From positions 1 to 64,000 of the forward strand of contig QCIG01000006.1 in the NCBI GenBank assembly GCA_003216815.1: DNA of 64,000 bases. The letters run 5' to 3'. Positions within the stretch are counted from its first letter, which is position 1; each line of letters begins with the position of its first letter. Position numbers and translations under genes: made by a program. This document shows positions 18,740 to 27,980 of the stretch, one piece after another. Source of the stretch: Prochlorococcus sp. AG-402-K14 (GTDB taxonomy: Bacteria > Cyanobacteriota > Cyanobacteriia > PCC-6307 > Cyanobiaceae). The notes beneath the pieces were generated by a model. It did no database searches. It was not told the origin of the DNA and saw only the letters and a list, made by a program, of their open reading frames with translations.

Positions 18740-20506
18740 ATGACATTTGTTGATTGGTCTATTTTATTTATTTATTTGATTTGTTCCTTGATTTTAGGAA
18801 TTTATATAGCACTGAAAAATAATAATGAAGCAGATTACTTTGTTGCTGGGCGAAGTCTAAATGGTTTGATTGCAGGAATGTCTATGGCTGCTACAACATT
18901 CTCAATTGATACACCTTTGTATGTCGCAGGTATTATTGGGACGAGAGGTTTGGCAGGGAATTGGGAATGGTGGAGTTTTGGACTTTCACATGTTGCAATG
19001 ACCGTCGTATTCGCTCCACTTTGGAGGCGTAGTGGAGTATTGACTGACGCAGCTTTCACTGAATTACGTTATGGAGGGAAACCCGCTGCTTATTTAAGAG
19101 GTGTCAAAGCTTTTTTACTTTCTGTTCCTATTAATTGCATGGGAATTGGGTATGCTTTTTTGGCAATGCGTAAGGTCGCTGAATCATTAGGTGTGGTAGA
19201 TGGACATATCGTTTTTTGGGTATTCACTGACACGACATTTTTAATGATTATAGTTGCTTCATTTTTGCTGATTTATACAGTATTAGGTGGTCTTTGGGCA
19301 GTAGTTGTTAATGATTTTGTGCAACTGATTTTGGCCCTTATAGGTGCGTTTGCTGTTTGTTATGTAGCACTAGATGCTGCAGGTGGTATGTCAGATTTAC
19401 TGTTAAAGTTAGAGGAATTAGATCGACCTGAATTACTTTCTTTGTTTCCATGGACGTTTAATAAAGACGGTATCAATTGGATAAATAGTTCTGGAATAAG
19501 TATTACTACTTTTTTAGCTTTTATTTCTTTGCAATGGTGGAGCTTTAGACGTAGTGATGGTGGTGGTGAATTTATTCAACGTTTGTTAGCTACTAAAGAT
19601 GAAAAACAAGCCACTTGGGCAGGGATAGTTTTTTTAATTGTTAATTATCTTATTCGCAGTTGGCTTTGGATTTTAGTTGGATTGGCCGCTTTAGTCCTTT
19701 TGCCTTATCAAACTGACTGGGAATTAAGTTATCCAAATCTCGCTGTTACTTATTTACCACCTGTCGGACTTGGATTAGTTGTGGTTTCCATGGTCGCTGC
19801 ATTTATGAGTACCGTAAGTACTTCAATCAATTGGGGGGCAAGTTACCTCGCTAATGATTTGTATAAAAGATTTGTAAGGCCATCTGCTGGTCCCCGAGAA
19901 ATGATTTTCATGGGTCAGTTAGCAAGTATTGTGTTGCTTCTAATTGGAATTGTTACAGCTTTATTTAGCAATAGTATTGGTTCTATGTTCAGACTTGTTA
20001 TTGCGATAGGTACGGGCCCAGGTGCTGTTCTTGTCCTTAGGTGGTTTTGGTGGCGAATCAATGCATTAGCAGAACTTTCTGCAATGCTGAGTGGTTTTTT
20101 TGTAGGCTTACTGACTTCTCTCTCTCCCTATTTCATAATTGAAGATTTTGGTATAAGGCTCTTATTTACCACTTCATTTACTGCTGTAATTTGGTTGATG
20201 ACTTTGCTTATGACTGAACCAGAGTCAGAAGAGACACTTAATAAATTTGTCATGCAGGTAAAACCTCCAGGCCCAGGTTGGCGGAAAATCAGAGAAAGAA
20301 TGAATATTGATCCGGTTGATTCTTTTTTAGTTCTTTGTTCTCGCTTTTTTTTAGGATCAGGAATTCTTTATGGTGGCTTAATCAGTATTGGAGCTTTCTT
20401 ATTACATCAAGAAAGGAGCGGCTGGATTGCCCTTTCTATTGCGGTTAGTTGTGTCTTTTTAATTAAAAAAACAAGACTATTAACTCAAAAAGTTGACCTA
20501 GCATAG
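18740..20506 (+). CDS. sodium:solute symporter (SSS family) membrane protein
   Basis: Multiple TM segments; AGRSLNGLIAGMSMAATTFS and VAAFMSTVSTSINWGASYLANDLYKRF motifs. Confidence 0.85.
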   Translation: MTFVDWSILFIYLICSLILGIYIALKNNNEADYFVAGRSLNGLIAGMSMAATTFSIDTPLYVAGIIGTRGLAGNWEWWSFGLSHVAMTVVFAPLWRRSGVLTDAAFTELRYGGKPAAYLRGVKAFLLSVPINCMGIGYAFLAMRKVAESLGVVDGHIVFWVFTDTTFLMIIVASFLLIYTVLGGLWAVVVNDFVQLILALIGAFAVCYVALDAAGGMSDLLLKLEELDRPELLSLFPWTFNKDGINWINSSGISITTFLAFISLQWWSFRRSDGGGEFIQRLLATKDEKQATWAGIVFLIVNYLIRSWLWILVGLAALVLLPYQTDWELSYPNLAVTYLPPVGLGLVVVSMVAAFMSTVSTSINWGASYLANDLYKRFVRPSAGPREMIFMGQLASIVLLLIGIVTALFSNSIGSMFRLVIAIGTGPGAVLVLRWFWWRINALAELSAMLSGFFVGLLTSLSPYFIIEDFGIRLLFTTSFTAVIWLMTLLMTEPESEETLNKFVMQVKPPGPGWRKIRERMNIDPVDSFLVLCSRFFLGSGILYGGLISIGAFLLHQERSGWIALSIAVSCVFLIKKTRLLTQKVDLA

Positions 20507-20556
20507 CCAAATGGTCAAAATTTAGAGCAGAATAGAATTCTACTTAGTTAGTAACA

Positions 20557-20682
20557 TTGGGCTTTTTACGTACAACTCTTTTCCCCATTTTAATAGTTGC
20601 CCTTTTTGGTGTTGCTTTATTTGCAGTCAGCGCTCGGATATGGCTTCCTGGGGATATGCTTGCACCAGCACCAATTAATTAA
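20557..20682 (+). CDS. small single-TM membrane protein, 41 aa, function unknown
   Basis: Not in track. TTG-start frame reads (M)GFLRTTLFPILIVALFGVALFAVSARIWLPGDMLAPAPIN, one hydrophobic helix with a charged flank. Confidence 0.6.
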   Translation: MGFLRTTLFPILIVALFGVALFAVSARIWLPGDMLAPAPIN

Positions 20683-20706
20683 GTTTGCTCTTCTTAAGTC
20701 AGAGCT

Positions 20707-21516
20707 ATGGATGATGCAAATCAAAAATTAAGTAAAGAAGGGTTGGCTAATTTAGCCATAGATCCTGATCTATTGGCAAGAGAATTAGCAGCTCAACTAG
20801 CGGGTGATCCCTTAGATGAAATTGAATTAGATAAAACTGATGAGGATTTAGTTAATTCAACAAAGGAATGTGATCTTGCCTTGAAATGGCTTCAATCTGG
20901 AAATGAAGAAAGACTTCAGGGCTTAAGAGTCTTTTGCGAACATAGGGATCCTAGAGCTATTCCATTTTTAGTACCTTTACTTGATGAACCTTCTCCTGTT
21001 GTGAGGATGAGTGCTGTTTATGCCTTAGGCAGAAATCCTTGCCCACAAGCTGTAGATCTCTTATTACATTTATTGATTTATGACAGTAATGCTTATGTTC
21101 GAAAAGCTACTGCATGGAGTCTCGGAAATTACTCAGATGCCCCTGTTCTGGAACCTCTTATTAAGGCATTAAAGCTAGATGTTGCAGCTGTTAGATTATG
21201 GGCATCAAGCTCTTTAGCAGAGGTTGGACTTAATTCAGCAGAAAGCTCTTTCCCCGCAGCGAATCAATTGCTTGAAAGTCTGAAAATTGATTGTGAACCA
21301 ATTGTTAGAAGTAATTGCATTTGGTCTCTTGGACGCCTTTACAGCTTTTTGAGTGAGGAAATCAAAATTCATATAGAAGAGTCTTTTATTTCTGTTTTAT
21401 TGAATGATCGGGAGCCTTCTGTCAGGTATGAAGCCAGGATGGCTTTGGAGCAATTGGATAAGCCAGAGGTACAAAAAAAATTAAAGTCACTAATTGATGA
21501 TGGTCAATTGGTTTAA
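20707..21516 (+). CDS. HEAT-repeat (PBS lyase-like) protein
   Basis: Repeats DPRAIPFLVPLLDEPSPVVRMSAVYALG, NAYVRKATAWSLGNYSD, DREPSVRYEARMALEQL. Confidence 0.85.
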   Translation: MDDANQKLSKEGLANLAIDPDLLARELAAQLAGDPLDEIELDKTDEDLVNSTKECDLALKWLQSGNEERLQGLRVFCEHRDPRAIPFLVPLLDEPSPVVRMSAVYALGRNPCPQAVDLLLHLLIYDSNAYVRKATAWSLGNYSDAPVLEPLIKALKLDVAAVRLWASSSLAEVGLNSAESSFPAANQLLESLKIDCEPIVRSNCIWSLGRLYSFLSEEIKIHIEESFISVLLNDREPSVRYEARMALEQLDKPEVQKKLKSLIDDGQLV

Positions 21517-21605
21517 TTTTTGGTACGAAAACACTTCGATGTAATTAATAATTCGCGAATCTATACTTTTTTTCTATATCATCAGTGACTTAAGGCTTCA
21601 ATTAC

Positions 21606-21809
21606 ATGCCACAACGCACATTGCGCTTTAAAATCCGACAAGATGGACGTGTTGAAGAAACCGTCGAAGGTATTGTTGGTGAAGCATGTATCGATTTAAC
21701 GGAGAAGCTTGAAGATGCCTTAGGCACCGTTGAGCGGAGAGTTCCAACCACTGATACCTTTCTTCGTGAAAAGGTCCAAACACAGACTATTCCTGCAGAA
21801 ATTCACTGA
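21606..21809 (+). CDS. DUF2997 family protein
   Basis: PQRTLRFKIRQDGRVEETVEGIVGEACIDLTEKLEDALG; immediately upstream of Ycf35. Confidence 0.8.
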   Translation: MPQRTLRFKIRQDGRVEETVEGIVGEACIDLTEKLEDALGTVERRVPTTDTFLREKVQTQTIPAEIH

Positions 21810-22201
21810 TGTCACATTTCAGCACAGTTAAAACCCAACTTCGTAAGAAAGAGTTCTTAAAACAGGCTCTATTAGATTTAGGGTATATACCTAATGAAGG
21901 TAAAAATTTAGTAAGAGGTTACAGAGGCCAGACAGTCAAGGCTGAAGTAACTGTAGAGATGAATAAGGGAGCAGATATAGGATTTCGCTGGAATGAAGGT
22001 TCAAAATCATATGAACTTGTAACTGATCTTGATCTGTGGAGACAATCAATACCAGTCGAAAGATTTTTAGCTCAGGTTACCCAACGTTATGCTTTAAATA
22101 CTGTTCTAAGCTCTTCAGCTCAAGAAGGGTTCCAAATCTCTGAGCAAAAGCAAAACTTGGATGGTTCAATTGAACTAGTTGTTACTAGGTGGGATTCTTG
22201 A
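21809..22201 (+). CDS. ycf35: DUF1257 / Ycf35 family protein
   Basis: MSHFSTVKTQLRKKEFLKQALLDLGY...VRGYRGQ; adjacent to DUF2997. Confidence 0.85.
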   Translation: MSHFSTVKTQLRKKEFLKQALLDLGYIPNEGKNLVRGYRGQTVKAEVTVEMNKGADIGFRWNEGSKSYELVTDLDLWRQSIPVERFLAQVTQRYALNTVLSSSAQEGFQISEQKQNLDGSIELVVTRWDS

Positions 22202-22216
22202 ATTTCTTAATTCAAA

Positions 22217-22636
22217 TTGACATTTGATCCCAGTGCAGCTTTTGAAACTAAGTCACATGAATACCAGAAATCGTCTGATATTCATGAACCAAGCGCTGCT
22301 TTTGAAGCGGCTAATAATGAAGATTTTAAGCTCAATGGTAGAGATCCAGTATTAGGAGGGAAATTAAGAGAAAAAGCTGTATGGGTGGATGAAAGAAAAT
22401 GTATTGGTTGTACATATTGCAGTTCAGTAGCTACTAATACGTTCGCAATGGAGCCTGAACAAGGCAGAGCAAGAGCTTTTAGGCAAGATGGAGATGGTGA
22501 GGAACTAATTCAAGAAGCAATAGATACCTGTCCTGTTGATTGTATTGAATGGGTCTCTTTTGAAGAATTAATTAAATTGAGAAAAATATTGGAAAATCAT
22601 CATTTTCGCAATTTGGGTTTGCCCCCTGTCACTTGA
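22217..22636 (+). CDS. 4Fe-4S ferredoxin with disordered N-terminal extension
   Basis: VDERKCIGCTYCSSVATNTFAMEPEQGRARAFRQDGDGEELIQEAIDTCPVDCI. Confidence 0.9.
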   Translation: MTFDPSAAFETKSHEYQKSSDIHEPSAAFEAANNEDFKLNGRDPVLGGKLREKAVWVDERKCIGCTYCSSVATNTFAMEPEQGRARAFRQDGDGEELIQEAIDTCPVDCIEWVSFEELIKLRKILENHHFRNLGLPPVT

Positions 22637-22651
22637 TTTCCAAATACAGAA

Positions 22652-23878
22652 GTGTCAAGAAATAATGATGGCAAAAACAATTTAATACCCTGTAGAAGAT
22701 TTGGGCGAACAGAGATTCAGTTACCAGTTCTATCACTTGGAGGAATGCGCTTTCAACAAAGTTGGAAGGATTTAGATCCTCAAGAGATTAATAATCAACA
22801 ACAAGATATTTTACAAAAAACTATTAAGTATGCGTCTCAGAAAGGAATGCATCATATAGAAACTGCCCGTCATTATGGGACATCAGAATTGCAGATAGGA
22901 TGGGCTCTGGGGCAAATCGATGACCCAAAAAGAATATTGCAAACGAAAATCCCACCAAATAGTGATCCTTTGATTTTTGAACAAGAACTTGAGTTCAGTT
23001 TAAATAAATTAGGCTCTGAGAAAATTGATTTATTAGCCATTCATGGTATTAATCTTCCAGAGCATTTGGATATGACTATTCGTCCGAATGGATGTCTAGA
23101 TATTGTGCGTCGTTGGCAAAAGGATGGTCTCGTCGGTCATATTGGCTTCTCAACTCACGCGAAGGTTGACCTGATAATTAAAACAATTGAAACAGGTCTT
23201 TTTGATTATGTGAATTTGCATTGGTATTTTATTCGTCAGGAAAATGAAAGAGCTTTAGAAGCAGCGAGTGCTAATGATATGGGGGTTTTTATTATCAGTC
23301 CCACTGATAAGGGAGGTCATTTACATACCCCGTCTTTGAAACTTTTAGATTTATGTAGTCCTTTGCATCCAATAGAATTTAATGATCTGTTTTGCTTGAG
23401 TGATAAAAGAATTCATACATTAAGTGTTGGAGCATCAAAGCCTGAAGATCTTGATATCCATTTAAGTGCAATTTCTAAAATGGATATCATGCATGGGTTA
23501 ATTAATACTATAGATAAACGACTAATGAATGCCTTATATAAGTCGCTTGGAGAATCATGGTTGACTACTTGGAATATTGGGTTGCCGAGTTGGGATCAAA
23601 CTCCAGGAGAAATTAATATACCTGTTTTGTTATGGTTAAATAATTTATTAGTTGCTTGGGATATGGAAAGCTTCGCTAAAGATCGTTATGGTCTTTTAGG
23701 CAGAGGAGGACATTGGTTCCCAGGCTCTAACGCAGATTGCTTGGATTGTGAAGTGAGCGAGGATGATTTGAAAAAAGTTTTGATTGATAGTCCGTGGAGA
23801 TCTGAAATACCTTTTGTTTTGAGAAAATTGAAAGATCGATTGGGAGGAGAAAGAAGAGATAGATTATGGGGAATCTAG
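22652..23878 (+). CDS. aldo/keto reductase family protein
   Basis: RRFGRTEIQLPVLSLGGMRFQ, HIETARHYGTSELQIGWAL, IDLLAIHGIN. Confidence 0.88.
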   Translation: MSRNNDGKNNLIPCRRFGRTEIQLPVLSLGGMRFQQSWKDLDPQEINNQQQDILQKTIKYASQKGMHHIETARHYGTSELQIGWALGQIDDPKRILQTKIPPNSDPLIFEQELEFSLNKLGSEKIDLLAIHGINLPEHLDMTIRPNGCLDIVRRWQKDGLVGHIGFSTHAKVDLIIKTIETGLFDYVNLHWYFIRQENERALEAASANDMGVFIISPTDKGGHLHTPSLKLLDLCSPLHPIEFNDLFCLSDKRIHTLSVGASKPEDLDIHLSAISKMDIMHGLINTIDKRLMNALYKSLGESWLTTWNIGLPSWDQTPGEINIPVLLWLNNLLVAWDMESFAKDRYGLLGRGGHWFPGSNADCLDCEVSEDDLKKVLIDSPWRSEIPFVLRKLKDRLGGERRDRLWGI

Positions 23879-24621
23879 TACCCTAAAGGCTGTTTCTTTG
23901 GTTTGCCAATTGATCTTGGATATTGATTGGGACATTTATTAATAGAACTTATCCTAATAATATTTCTAATACCGCGATTGTTAGGGAGCTCGAATTTATG
24001 TGTTTGTTTGATCTTCGCATTCAGTTTAGTTAAAGCTTTCTTTAGTATTTTCTGCTCTGTTTCACTCCAACCACCTTTGTAGATGAGCGCCTGACCTGTC
24101 GAATTTAAAAAAGGTACGAGATATTCTGCTACTACATTTGCAGAAGCAACTGCTCTTGCAGTGGCATAGTCAAAATTACTTCTCAGGATTGGATTCTTTC
24201 CTGCTGTTTCAGCTCGTTCAGTTACGACTGTTATTCGAGAATTCAATCCAATTTCTTTAGAAACTTCTTTAAGAAAAATCGTTTTTTTATTTGAAGAATC
24301 TAAAAGAGTAATATTTGAATTTGGCATTGCTATAGCTATGGCAATACCAGGGAATCCACAGCCAGAACCAATATCAATATATTGATGAGAAAGTTCTGGA
24401 AATTGAAGTTCTTCATGCAGTGGCAACAAACTATCACATATTTGTGAAGTCCAGAAATCATCTCCATTGACTAAACGAGTAAGGTTGCTCTTCTTATTCC
24501 ATTCTTTGAGTAACTCTTGTAAATGGATAAATTGAGCTAATTGTTTTTCATTTGGCACCCATTTAAGCTCATTCCATATACTGAGATGATTTGCTTTTTT
24601 GTTGTTTGTATTAGTAGACAT
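23875..24621 (-). CDS. rsmG: 16S rRNA (guanine527-N7)-methyltransferase
   Basis: YIDIGSGCGFPGIAIAIAMPNSNITLLDSSNKKTIFLKEV; GidB family. Confidence 0.93.
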   Translation of the reverse strand: MSTNTNNKKANHLSIWNELKWVPNEKQLAQFIHLQELLKEWNKKSNLTRLVNGDDFWTSQICDSLLPLHEELQFPELSHQYIDIGSGCGFPGIAIAIAMPNSNITLLDSSNKKTIFLKEVSKEIGLNSRITVVTERAETAGKNPILRSNFDYATARAVASANVVAEYLVPFLNSTGQALIYKGGWSETEQKILKKALTKLNAKIKQTHKFELPNNRGIRNIIRISSINKCPNQYPRSIGKPKKQPLGY

Positions 24622-24698
24622 TTTGAATTGTTGATTGAAATAGTCAGTCCTGAGATATTTAGATAAAATCTATTATTATTAGATCATATTTTCTTTAG

Positions 24699-25142
24699 TT
24701 GACTCCTTCCTCCAATTGTTACGAACTGCTTGGAGTTTCTCCCTCTGCCAATAATGCAGAGCTCAGACAAGCTTTCCGTCAATTAACTAAGCGACTTCAT
24801 CCGGATACGACATCTTTGCCAAGAGATGAAGCGACAAGTCAATTCCAAAATGTTTGCGAGGCTTATGATTTATTAAGTGATCCTGTCCTAAGGGCTAACT
24901 ATGATTTGCTTATGGAGAAAGAGAATAATCTTGTAAGTCAGAAAAAAGAACCTTATTTAACAAATATAAAATCTGTACAATTTTCTAAATCGATAGGAGT
25001 AAGACGACCATTCTCAGGTGGAGAATTGTTTTCACTCTTTCTTTTAATTATCTCTATTTTCTTTAGCCTCGCTTTAGGAGTGTTTATTGCTTTTTTAAGA
25101 GGCGGAAACCTGGAGTTTACTCCAAGTTGGTTGATAAGTTGA
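24699..25142 (+). CDS. DnaJ-domain protein with C-terminal TM segment
   Basis: NCYELLGVSPSANNAELRQAFRQLTKRLHPDTT J-domain with HPD; hydrophobic C-terminus. Confidence 0.9.
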   Translation: MTPSSNCYELLGVSPSANNAELRQAFRQLTKRLHPDTTSLPRDEATSQFQNVCEAYDLLSDPVLRANYDLLMEKENNLVSQKKEPYLTNIKSVQFSKSIGVRRPFSGGELFSLFLLIISIFFSLALGVFIAFLRGGNLEFTPSWLIS

Positions 25143-25194
25143 ATTGTCAGAAATCATTATATGGGTTAGTGCTTAGACTCTATAAGAAAAAATA

Positions 25195-26493
25195 CTAGGA
25201 TATAGCATTTAAGCCCTCTTGGATTCCCAAATAGCACTTCTCTAATTCTTCATCTGTGATACAAAGTGGTGGCATTAAATATACTACATCTCCTAATGGC
25301 CTAATAAAGACACCAACTCTCAATGCACTTTCCTTCATGATTCTCCCAACTGAATTTAAATACCCTTTTTTACCTTTAACTTTAATATTAAAAGCAGCAA
25401 TGCTTCCTGTAATTCTTGGAAATTCAATTCTTGGATCTTTAACTATTTTTTGTAGATGAGGTAGATGACGTGACTCGAAACCCAAATATCTTTGAGGGAA
25501 TTTTTCTAAAAGATCTAAGCTGGCATTAGCAGCTGCGCATCCTAAGGGGTTAGCGGTAAAACTATGACCGTGCCAGAATGTTTGCTTGGGATCTTCCCCA
25601 AGGAATCCTTCAGAAATTCTTTTGCTGGACATAGTCACTCCCATTGGAAGGAATCCACCGGTTAAGCCTTTCGAGAGTGATATCAGGTCTGGCTGTAATC
25701 CGGCTCTTTGAAAAGCAAATAATTCTCCACACCTACCAAAGCCAGTTAGTACTTCATCTATAATAAGCAAAGAATTAGATTGGCGAATTCTTTTTTCGAC
25801 TTCTACTAAAAATTCTGGACGAACCATTCTCATCCCTCCAGCTCCCTGCACTAATGGTTCAAGAATTACCGCAATAGTCGGTGTATTTAAGAGGCGATCA
25901 AGAGCTTCTAAAACTTCATTCTCTCGTTTCTCAAAATCTTCATCTCCCCACCATGTCTCAGGCCAAGGGACTCTGCTTACAGGAAATAGCATTTGATCAA
26001 AAGGCTCGCTAAATATATTTCGTTCACCTACTGCCATTGCTCCAAATGTATCTCCATGGTAGGCACCTTCGAACGCAATGATTTGAGATCTATTGTCCCC
26101 TTTATTTTTCCACCATTGACGAGCCATCTTTAAGGCTACTTCTACCGCAGTAGAGCCATTATCTGAGAAGAATAACTTTTCTAGACCTGTCAATTTACTT
26201 AGACGATTCGCTAATAGTTCAGCTTGAGGATGAGTGAAATCTGCAAAGATAATTTGTTCTAATTGTTCTGCTTGAGTTGCGATAGCCTTAGCAATATATT
26301 TATTTGCATGGCCATGTAGAGTGACCCACCAGCTACTTATGCCATCGATTATTGGAGCTTGGCCTTTAGGTAGTAAAAGGGCATCTTTGGCTTTTTCAAC
26401 CAATAATTGAGGCCGAGAGGATGAAAGTTGTGTGAATGGTGGCCATATATGAGGATTCTGAATAGTTTGATTTACCCCTTCTTTCTCATTCAT
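25195..26493 (-). CDS. bioA: adenosylmethionine-8-amino-7-oxononanoate aminotransferase
   Basis: IWPPFTQL, GISSWWVTLHGHANKYI, IIDEVLTGFGRCG; biotin cluster. Confidence 0.96.
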   Translation of the reverse strand: MNEKEGVNQTIQNPHIWPPFTQLSSSRPQLLVEKAKDALLLPKGQAPIIDGISSWWVTLHGHANKYIAKAIATQAEQLEQIIFADFTHPQAELLANRLSKLTGLEKLFFSDNGSTAVEVALKMARQWWKNKGDNRSQIIAFEGAYHGDTFGAMAVGERNIFSEPFDQMLFPVSRVPWPETWWGDEDFEKRENEVLEALDRLLNTPTIAVILEPLVQGAGGMRMVRPEFLVEVEKRIRQSNSLLIIDEVLTGFGRCGELFAFQRAGLQPDLISLSKGLTGGFLPMGVTMSSKRISEGFLGEDPKQTFWHGHSFTANPLGCAAANASLDLLEKFPQRYLGFESRHLPHLQKIVKDPRIEFPRITGSIAAFNIKVKGKKGYLNSVGRIMKESALRVGVFIRPLGDVVYLMPPLCITDEELEKCYLGIQEGLNAIS

Positions 26494-26577
26494 TAAATTT
26501 GGTTTTCCCTCTTGTTTTATTTAACTTGATTGAAGTCAAAATAATCTATTGATTAAGAAAAAAATAAAATTTTAATT

Positions 26578-27222
26578 TCAAATGTATTTTTTAAGCTTTT
26601 GATCTAGTTGCTGTTTATCCCATTCTCGTGAAAGTACTTTTGCGTTTACTTCATCAAAGATAGGAAGACTTGCAAGAATTTTAGTATCTCCGAATTGTTC
26701 TAGAGTCTTTGGATTGTCATTGTGTGGAGGGCCATTTAATACTATTCCTAATACATTTAAATTTCTATGTTTCAAGGCCTCCAGACTTAATAAAGTGTGA
26801 TTGAGGGTTCCAAGGCCAGTTCTGGCTACAAGAATTATTGGAGCTCCCCAAACCTTTAGTTGGTCGATTTGTAGCCAATTTCGATTTAAAGGAACCATTA
26901 ATCCTCCTGCAGTCTCGATGATTATTAACTTGTCTAAGTTGGGTAAGTGTAAATTGTTTGGTTCTATAAAACTTGACTCTCTTTCAGCAGCCCAATGTGG
27001 CGAGACAGGAGCCTTGAATTTATATCTTTCAGAAAGATAGCGGTTAGCTTCAAGATTCAAGAGCTTGCAAACAGTTTTGGTATCAGTACCTTCCTCTGTT
27101 CCGCTTTGAATGGGTTTCCAGTAGATACCTTGAAGACCTTGAACAAAAAAACTACTAACTATCGTTTTGCCTACATCTGTATCTGTACCACAAATAATAA
27201 TTCTTTTTGAGAAAGTACTCAT
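26578..27222 (-). CDS. bioD: dethiobiotin synthetase
   Basis: ICGTDTDVGKTIVSSFFVQGL, YWKPIQSG, ETAGGLMVPL. Confidence 0.96.
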   Translation of the reverse strand: MSTFSKRIIICGTDTDVGKTIVSSFFVQGLQGIYWKPIQSGTEEGTDTKTVCKLLNLEANRYLSERYKFKAPVSPHWAAERESSFIEPNNLHLPNLDKLIIIETAGGLMVPLNRNWLQIDQLKVWGAPIILVARTGLGTLNHTLLSLEALKHRNLNVLGIVLNGPPHNDNPKTLEQFGDTKILASLPIFDEVNAKVLSREWDKQQLDQKLKKYI

Positions 27223-27980
27223 CGCCTAATTAATAAAAACTGAATTGACCAACTAAGGCTTACTTCTTCATCCTGATTGGAAATTGGCCAAAAAGACAAG
27301 AGATGACGCCAATCTGAAATACTTAATTTTTCCTTCTTACTGCTTTGTGCTCCGACCTTGATCATCGGTTTCAATAATGAAGTTGCCTTCTTAGCTGTCT
27401 GATTGATAATTTCAATTTTGTTATATAAAATACTTTGTTTTGGAACGACTCTTATTAGTGAGTCGTGTGATGGTAAATCAAGAGCCGTGCATGTTAAATT
27501 TGCCTTTTCTGCAGCTTCATACCATTCAGGGAAACTTCCCTTGACTGGGACTGCTAAAGCAATACATCCATGTAAACTTAGAGAATTAAACCATTCCTTA
27601 AGTTGCTTTTGTGGATTATCAAGCCAATGTAAAACAAAACTTGAAGCTAATAAATTTGGTTTTTCAGACCACTTAGGTAACCCATCATTTAAATCCCAAA
27701 GTTCTTTAACACTTTTTTCTGGATGTTGATCAATCATTTTTTTTGAATTATCTAATCTCATTACATATTGGTTGGGATTTAGATTTTCTAATGATTTCGC
27801 GAGTAGTCCAGTGCCAGAACCAAGGTCAACCCATAATCCATGTTTAATTGCATGATGAGAACATATCTTTGCAAGTTCTAAAGCAGCACTTTTTTGAATT
27901 GATGCGGATTCGTTATAGTTTAATGCAGCTTCATTAAAGTTTTTATTAACTTGGCTAGACCATGTTTTTTGCATGATCAA
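27219..27980 (-). CDS. bioC: malonyl-ACP O-methyltransferase (BioC-like)
   Basis: WVDLGSGTGLLAKSLENLNP SAM-binding motif; position in bio cluster. Confidence 0.88.
   Translation of the reverse strand: MIMQKTWSSQVNKNFNEAALNYNESASIQKSAALELAKICSHHAIKHGLWVDLGSGTGLLAKSLENLNPNQYVMRLDNSKKMIDQHPEKSVKELWDLNDGLPKWSEKPNLLASSFVLHWLDNPQKQLKEWFNSLSLHGCIALAVPVKGSFPEWYEAAEKANLTCTALDLPSHDSLIRVVPKQSILYNKIEIINQTAKKATSLLKPMIKVGAQSSKKEKLSISDWRHLLSFWPISNQDEEVSLSWSIQFLLIRR

Noticed and set aside
21551-21560. ATTCGCGAAT palindrome upstream of the DUF2997 gene
   Set aside because: Ten-bp palindromes are expected by chance at this window size and nothing else supports a site.
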